NCBI GenBank assembly: GCA_022773825.1
Contig: JALFOF010000084.1
Location: forward strand, 1-64,000
From: Prevotella sp.
Lineage (GTDB): Bacteria; Bacteroidota; Bacteroidia; Bacteroidales; Bacteroidaceae
Length of the DNA stretch: 64,000 nucleotides
Direction: 5' to 3'
Below are positions 60,526-64,000 of this stretch, in pieces (position 1 is the stretch's first letter; the number at the start of each line of letters is the position of its first letter). The position numbers and the translations under genes were made by a program. The notes under the pieces are model-generated. The model searched no databases and was not told the origin of the DNA. It saw nothing but the letters and a program-made list of their open reading frames with translations.

Positions 60526-61770
60526 ATGACTCTCAACAGGTTTTTATCCCTTTTCCTCTGCTGCGTATGCGCCATTGCGCTGCCAGCCAAGACCTATTTC
60601 GTAGCACCCTCAGGCAGTGATGATGCGGAAGGAACGAAACAGAAACCTTTCGCCACCTTCGGCAAGGCGCAACAGCTGGCAGAGGCTGGCGACACCGTCT
60701 TCTTCCGTCAGGGCAGGTACCGTGTGACGAATGAGGAGGTGCAGTACTTTAACGGGCGATATGCCACGGTGTTCCACATCACGCGCTCAGGCACGGCGGC
60801 AGCACCGATAGTCTTCTGCGGCTACGGAGCGGAGCGTGCGGAGTTTGACATGTCTGCCGTTAACCCCGGTGACTACCGCCTTACGGGTATTTTATTGGAG
60901 GCAGACCATATCGTATTGCGCCAGTTGGAGATAACAGGGCTGCGTGTCTTGCAGAAGGGACATTCGCAGAGCGAGTGTGTGCGCATTGTTGGGGCGAACA
61001 ACTGCGTGTTGGATGATATGTCGTTCCACGATGGAATGGCGATAGGCATATACCTGCTTGCGGGTAAGGATAACCTCTTCCTAAACTGCGATGCGTACAA
61101 CAACTATGATTATTACTCCGACAATGGCTATGGGGGCAATACGGACGGCTTCGGAGCGCATTGCACTTCCGCCGCTCATACGGGTAATGTGTTTCGTGGT
61201 TGCCGTGCATGGTGGAACAGCGATGATGGCTTCGACCTCATCAACTGTCTCGCTCCAGTGGTCATAGAAGACTGTGTTGCTTTCTACAACGGCTTCCGCC
61301 CAGGCACATTGCGTGGTGCTGGCGACGGCACGGGCTTCAAAGCAGGAGGCTATGGCATGAAACCGCGCAGCCAAATGGTGCGCGATGTGCCTGTGGCACC
61401 GTGTCATGTGGTGAGACACTGCATAGCATACCGCAACAAAAACAAGGGCATTTACTCCAACCATCATCTCGGGGGAGTGGAGTTCACGGACAATATATCG
61501 ATAGCAAACCCGAAGAACTACACTCTCGTGTGCCGCAAGTCTATGGACGAGGCCGTTGACATACCTGGGTATGGACATATCCTTCGTGGCAACATTTCGC
61601 TCAACCCCATTGGTAAGGGGCAGGACTATACTGACTATAATCCTGCACAATGCACCATGGAGCGCAACTATACGGCTGATGATATGCCCATTACTGACGG
61701 CAAACCGCTGTTTGATATCACTACTTTTGTGCCAGAAGAATACATACAGGTGGGCATAAGAAAGTGGTGA
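60526..61770 (+). CDS. Secreted parallel beta-helix protein, PL9-like pectate lyase
   Basis: 414 residues with a signal peptide (about 1-20). The start of the mature protein, YFVAPSGSDDAEGTKQKPF, is a DUF1565-like motif; a beta-helix follows. GGNTDGFGAH, WWNSDDGFDL and GDGTGFKAGGYG match the calcium-binding Asp residues and the catalytic Lys region of polysaccharide lyase family 9. Likely cleaves pectate or a related uronate polymer in the periplasm or outside the cell. It lies 19 bases after the hydrolase, in one operon. Confidence 0.85.
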   Translation: MTLNRFLSLFLCCVCAIALPAKTYFVAPSGSDDAEGTKQKPFATFGKAQQLAEAGDTVFFRQGRYRVTNEEVQYFNGRYATVFHITRSGTAAAPIVFCGYGAERAEFDMSAVNPGDYRLTGILLEADHIVLRQLEITGLRVLQKGHSQSECVRIVGANNCVLDDMSFHDGMAIGIYLLAGKDNLFLNCDAYNNYDYYSDNGYGGNTDGFGAHCTSAAHTGNVFRGCRAWWNSDDGFDLINCLAPVVIEDCVAFYNGFRPGTLRGAGDGTGFKAGGYGMKPRSQMVRDVPVAPCHVVRHCIAYRNKNKGIYSNHHLGGVEFTDNISIANPKNYTLVCRKSMDEAVDIPGYGHILRGNISLNPIGKGQDYTDYNPAQCTMERNYTADDMPITDGKPLFDITTFVPEEYIQVGIRKW

Positions 61771-61832
61771 TTTCTACATACTTACGGTAATTAGGCACAG
61801 CTTTTTTGTGTCATCATCTTTCGTGCCACGTT

Positions 61833-61930
61833 CTAATCGCTATGCGTTTACACTGTAATAGCTATCCTTTTGCGATGTAAAGGCATAGCGATTACTGTAT
61901 AGAAGCATAGCGATTATATTGTAAAGGCAG
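61833..61930. repeat. 22-bp repeat cluster, mixed orientation
   Basis: Plus units at 61833 (CTAATCGCTATGCGTTTAC) and 61855 (GTAATAGCTATCCTTTTGC) are followed by inverted units at 61877 (GTAAAGGCATAGCGATTAC), 61899 (ATAGAAGCATAGCGATTAT) and a degraded one at 61921. The inversion makes a large hairpin possible, as at 8.8 kb. Confidence 0.88.
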
Positions 61931-61944
61931 TGGCGGGTTAACGT

Positions 61945-61989
61945 AAGACAGGCACTTGAAGCCCCAATGGAGCTTCAAGTGCCTGTCTT
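61945..61989. terminator. 18-bp perfect hairpin 3' of carB
   Basis: AAGACAGGCACTTGAAGC (61945-61962) pairs exactly with GCTTCAAGTGCCTGTCTT (61972-61989), loop of 9 with two further pairs. It is 22 bases beyond the carB stop on the minus strand and also downstream of the PL9-like gene on the plus strand. Neither flank has a long T run, so it may be a terminator of the Bacteroidetes type or an mRNA-stabilising structure. Confidence 0.6.
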
Positions 61990-62011
61990 GCTTCGTATTG
62001 TGTACCACCCT

Positions 62012-64000
62012 TTAGCCTTCGTATTCCTGCCAGCTCTTTATCTTTATGTCCTTCAAATCCATCTGGCAGAAGGCCTCTATGAATGCGCTGGCGAGGCGCG
62101 CGTTGGTTATAAGCGGTATGTTATGGTCTATAGCGCCGCGGCGTATGAGGTAGCCGTTGCTCAGTTCACGGTGTGAACGATTCTTGGGGATGTTGACAAT
62201 GAGGTCGAACTCGTGGTTGGAAATCATGTCCATGATGTTCGGCAACTCCTGATGCGCTTCGTCAGGCCAGCCCACGGGGATAGCGGTGGCGTTGTTCTCG
62301 TTGAGGTATTTCGCCGTGCCCTCGGTGGCGTATATCTTGTAGCCAGCCTTAGTGAGAGCCTGTGCGGCATCCAGCAGCGACGCTTTGTCTTTCGCTCCGC
62401 CAGAGGAGAGCATTATGCCCTTGCCCTTTGATGGTATCTTGTAGCCCGTAGCCATCATGGAGTAGAGCAGCGCTTCTTCGTAACTGTCGCCCATGCAGCC
62501 CACCTCTCCGGTGGAACTCATGTCCACTCCGAGCACGGGGTCGGCGTTCTGGAGGCGTGCAAAGGAGAACTGTGAAGCCTTAACACCCATGCGGTCAATG
62601 TCGAAAGCAGACTTGTCAGCCTTCTGGAAAGGCGCGTCAAGCATTATGCGCGTAGCAGTCTCAATGAAGTTGCGCTTCAACACCTTGCTGACGAATGGGA
62701 AGGAGCGTGATGCACGCAGGTTACATTCAATCACTTTTACATCCCTTCCCTTGGCAAGATACTGTATGTTGAATGGTCCTGAGATATTAAGCTCACGGGC
62801 AATGGCGCGTGAAATCTTCTTTATCTGCCTTGCCGTGGCGAATGAAATCTGCTGTGCGGGGAACACCATCGTAGCGTCGCCGGAGTGAACGCCAGCGTAT
62901 TCTATGTGCTCTGATATGCCATACTCCACAATTTCTCCGTTTTGTGCCACGCCATCGAACTCTATCTCGTTCGTGTCGGTCATAAACTGCGATACCACTA
63001 CAGGGAACTCCTTAGATACTTCCGCCGCCTCGTTGAGGAAACGTGACAGCTCTTCGTCGTTGTAGCATACGTTCATGGCTGCTCCTGAGAGCACGTATGA
63101 TGGGCGGACGAGTACCGGATAGCCCACTTTCTCTATGAAAGACTTGATGTCGTCCATAGAGGTCAGCGCGCTCCAGAGTGGCTGGTCTATGCCGAGCTGG
63201 TCGAGCATCGCGCTGAATTTGCTACGGTTCTCGGCGCGGTCGATGGATACCGGCGATGTGCCGAGGATGGGTACGCCCTGGCGGTAGAGCTTCATGGCGA
63301 GGTTGTTAGGTATCTGTCCGCCAACGCTGACTATCACTCCGCGAGGCGATTCAAGGTCTATTACGTCAAGAACGCGCTCGAACGACAGTTCATCGAAGTA
63401 GAGGCGGTCGCACATGTCATAGTCCGTAGATACCGTTTCGGGGTTGTAGTTAATCATAATGCTCTTATATCCCAGCTTGCGGGCTGTCTCAATGGCATTC
63501 ACCGAGCACCAGTCGAACTCCACGGACGAACCTATTCGGTAGGCACCAGAGCCAAGTACTATTACGGACTTGTCGTTCTTGTAGTAGTTTATATCGTGGT
63601 TCTCTACGGCATAAGTCATGTATAGATAGTTGGTGAGGTCAGGATGCTCGCTGGCAACGGTAGGGATGCGCTTCACCGCGGGAAGTATGCCGAGCTTCTT
63701 GCGTTGTGCTCGTACCGCAAGGTTTTCCTTTTCCATGTTCCCCTCGTGGCGGTTGAGCACGAAACGCGCTATCTGGAAGTCGGAGAAACCCATCACTTTG
63801 GCCTGACGCATCACGTCGGCAGGGATGGATTCGATGGTATCGTAGCCCTTCAGCACTTTCTCATAGTCCACAATGTTTTTGAGTTTCTGTATGAACCACG
63901 GGTCTATCTTGGTCAGTTCGTATATCTTTTCTATGCTATATCCTTCCTCCAGCGCCTGTGCCATTGCGAAAATGCGCAGGTCTGTGGGGTTGGCAAGCTC
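62012..64000 (-). CDS. carB: Carbamoyl-phosphate synthase large subunit (C-terminal part)
   Basis: 662 residues run open to the window edge; the 5' part (about 400 residues) is outside. The visible part starts in the oligomerisation domain (ANPTDLRIFAMAQALEEGYS), then the second ATP-grasp half (VIVLGSGAYRIGSSVEFDW, VRPSYVLSGAAMNVCYNDEE, VKVIECNLRASRSFPFVSK), and the MGS-like allosteric domain (GIMLSSGGAKDKASLL, KIYATEGTAKYLNENNA) ending WQEYEG. It makes carbamoyl phosphate for pyrimidines and arginine; the small subunit is presumably upstream. All motifs intact. Confidence 0.96.
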   Translation of the reverse strand, partial: ELANPTDLRIFAMAQALEEGYSIEKIYELTKIDPWFIQKLKNIVDYEKVLKGYDTIESIPADVMRQAKVMGFSDFQIARFVLNRHEGNMEKENLAVRAQRKKLGILPAVKRIPTVASEHPDLTNYLYMTYAVENHDINYYKNDKSVIVLGSGAYRIGSSVEFDWCSVNAIETARKLGYKSIMINYNPETVSTDYDMCDRLYFDELSFERVLDVIDLESPRGVIVSVGGQIPNNLAMKLYRQGVPILGTSPVSIDRAENRSKFSAMLDQLGIDQPLWSALTSMDDIKSFIEKVGYPVLVRPSYVLSGAAMNVCYNDEELSRFLNEAAEVSKEFPVVVSQFMTDTNEIEFDGVAQNGEIVEYGISEHIEYAGVHSGDATMVFPAQQISFATARQIKKISRAIARELNISGPFNIQYLAKGRDVKVIECNLRASRSFPFVSKVLKRNFIETATRIMLDAPFQKADKSAFDIDRMGVKASQFSFARLQNADPVLGVDMSSTGEVGCMGDSYEEALLYSMMATGYKIPSKGKGIMLSSGGAKDKASLLDAAQALTKAGYKIYATEGTAKYLNENNATAIPVGWPDEAHQELPNIMDMISNHEFDLIVNIPKNRSHRELSNGYLIRRGAIDHNIPLITNARLASAFIEAFCQMDLKDIKIKSWQEYEG

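Overview
The window comes from a Bacteroidales genome, most likely Prevotella or a close relative. Evidence: promoters of the form TTTG, 19-21 bases, TAnnTTTG with weak Shine-Dalgarno sites; families confined to or typical of Bacteroidetes (DUF4369, DUF4494 and DUF4296 proteins, a 29-residue mS38-like basic protein, an HU/RNase G pair, an ileS/DksA-like/lspA/DUF4296 cluster); and lipoproteins with SC/AC lipoboxes. It is ordinary chromosome: no prophage, no intact insertion sequence, no CRISPR array and no rRNA. There is one tRNA (His).

Layout. 1-8.2 kb: tRNA-His, carboxynorspermidine decarboxylase (minus), then a plus-strand run with a thiamine-phosphate-synthase-like protein, PRPP synthetase, a DivIC/FtsB-like protein, a small membrane protein, a DUF4369 lipoprotein, dihydroorotase, a lysophospholipid acyltransferase and an MgtC-like protein. 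8.2-8.9 kb is a scar: a fused, stop-containing remnant of eutB and eutC (ethanolamine ammonia-lyase), cut by a 166-bp MITE-like element and followed by a perfect 41-base hairpin. 8.9-14.5 kb (minus): DUF4494, a YggS-type PLP protein and TamB. 14.7-17.2 kb (plus): an aminotransferase and a LolC/E-type permease.

17.2-24.5 kb (minus): a complete tryptophan operon in the order trpD-C-F-A-B-E-G, preceded by a leader peptide with three consecutive Trp codons and an intrinsic terminator, that is, a classical attenuator. The divergent promoter serves a secreted YhcH-family protein. 26.2-34 kb (minus): RNase E/G, the mS38-like protein, HU, cytidine deaminase, a beta-helix lipoprotein, TilS, an RlmI-like methyltransferase and an RNase D-like exonuclease.

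34.5-41.6 kb (plus): an envelope cluster made of a PAP2 phosphatase fused to a predicted outer-membrane barrel, an anchored protein with MTKGSLG heptad repeats, a predicted metallopeptidase/propeller/barrel protein, and a PrsW-like membrane protease. This is the part with the most unexplained biology. 41.7-56.8 kb: rubredoxin, IleRS, a cysteine-free DksA-like protein, LspA, a DUF4296 lipoprotein, a six-hairpin glycosidase, RecR, a Na/Pi cotransporter, a dicarboxylate symporter and a GH35 beta-galactosidase. 57.1-64 kb: a QueD-like protein without its catalytic Cys, rubrerythrin, an AraC regulator with a lipid-anchored or membrane-anchored hydrolase and a PL9-like beta-helix protein, and carB running off the right edge.

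Two dispersed intergenic repeat families run through the window: a 22-bp tandem unit built on AATCGCTATGCTTTTAC (six loci) and long imperfect hairpins built from AGGTT-rich arms (about ten loci). A promoter at 53.25 kb faces a gene-free, hairpin-rich stretch and may drive a small RNA.
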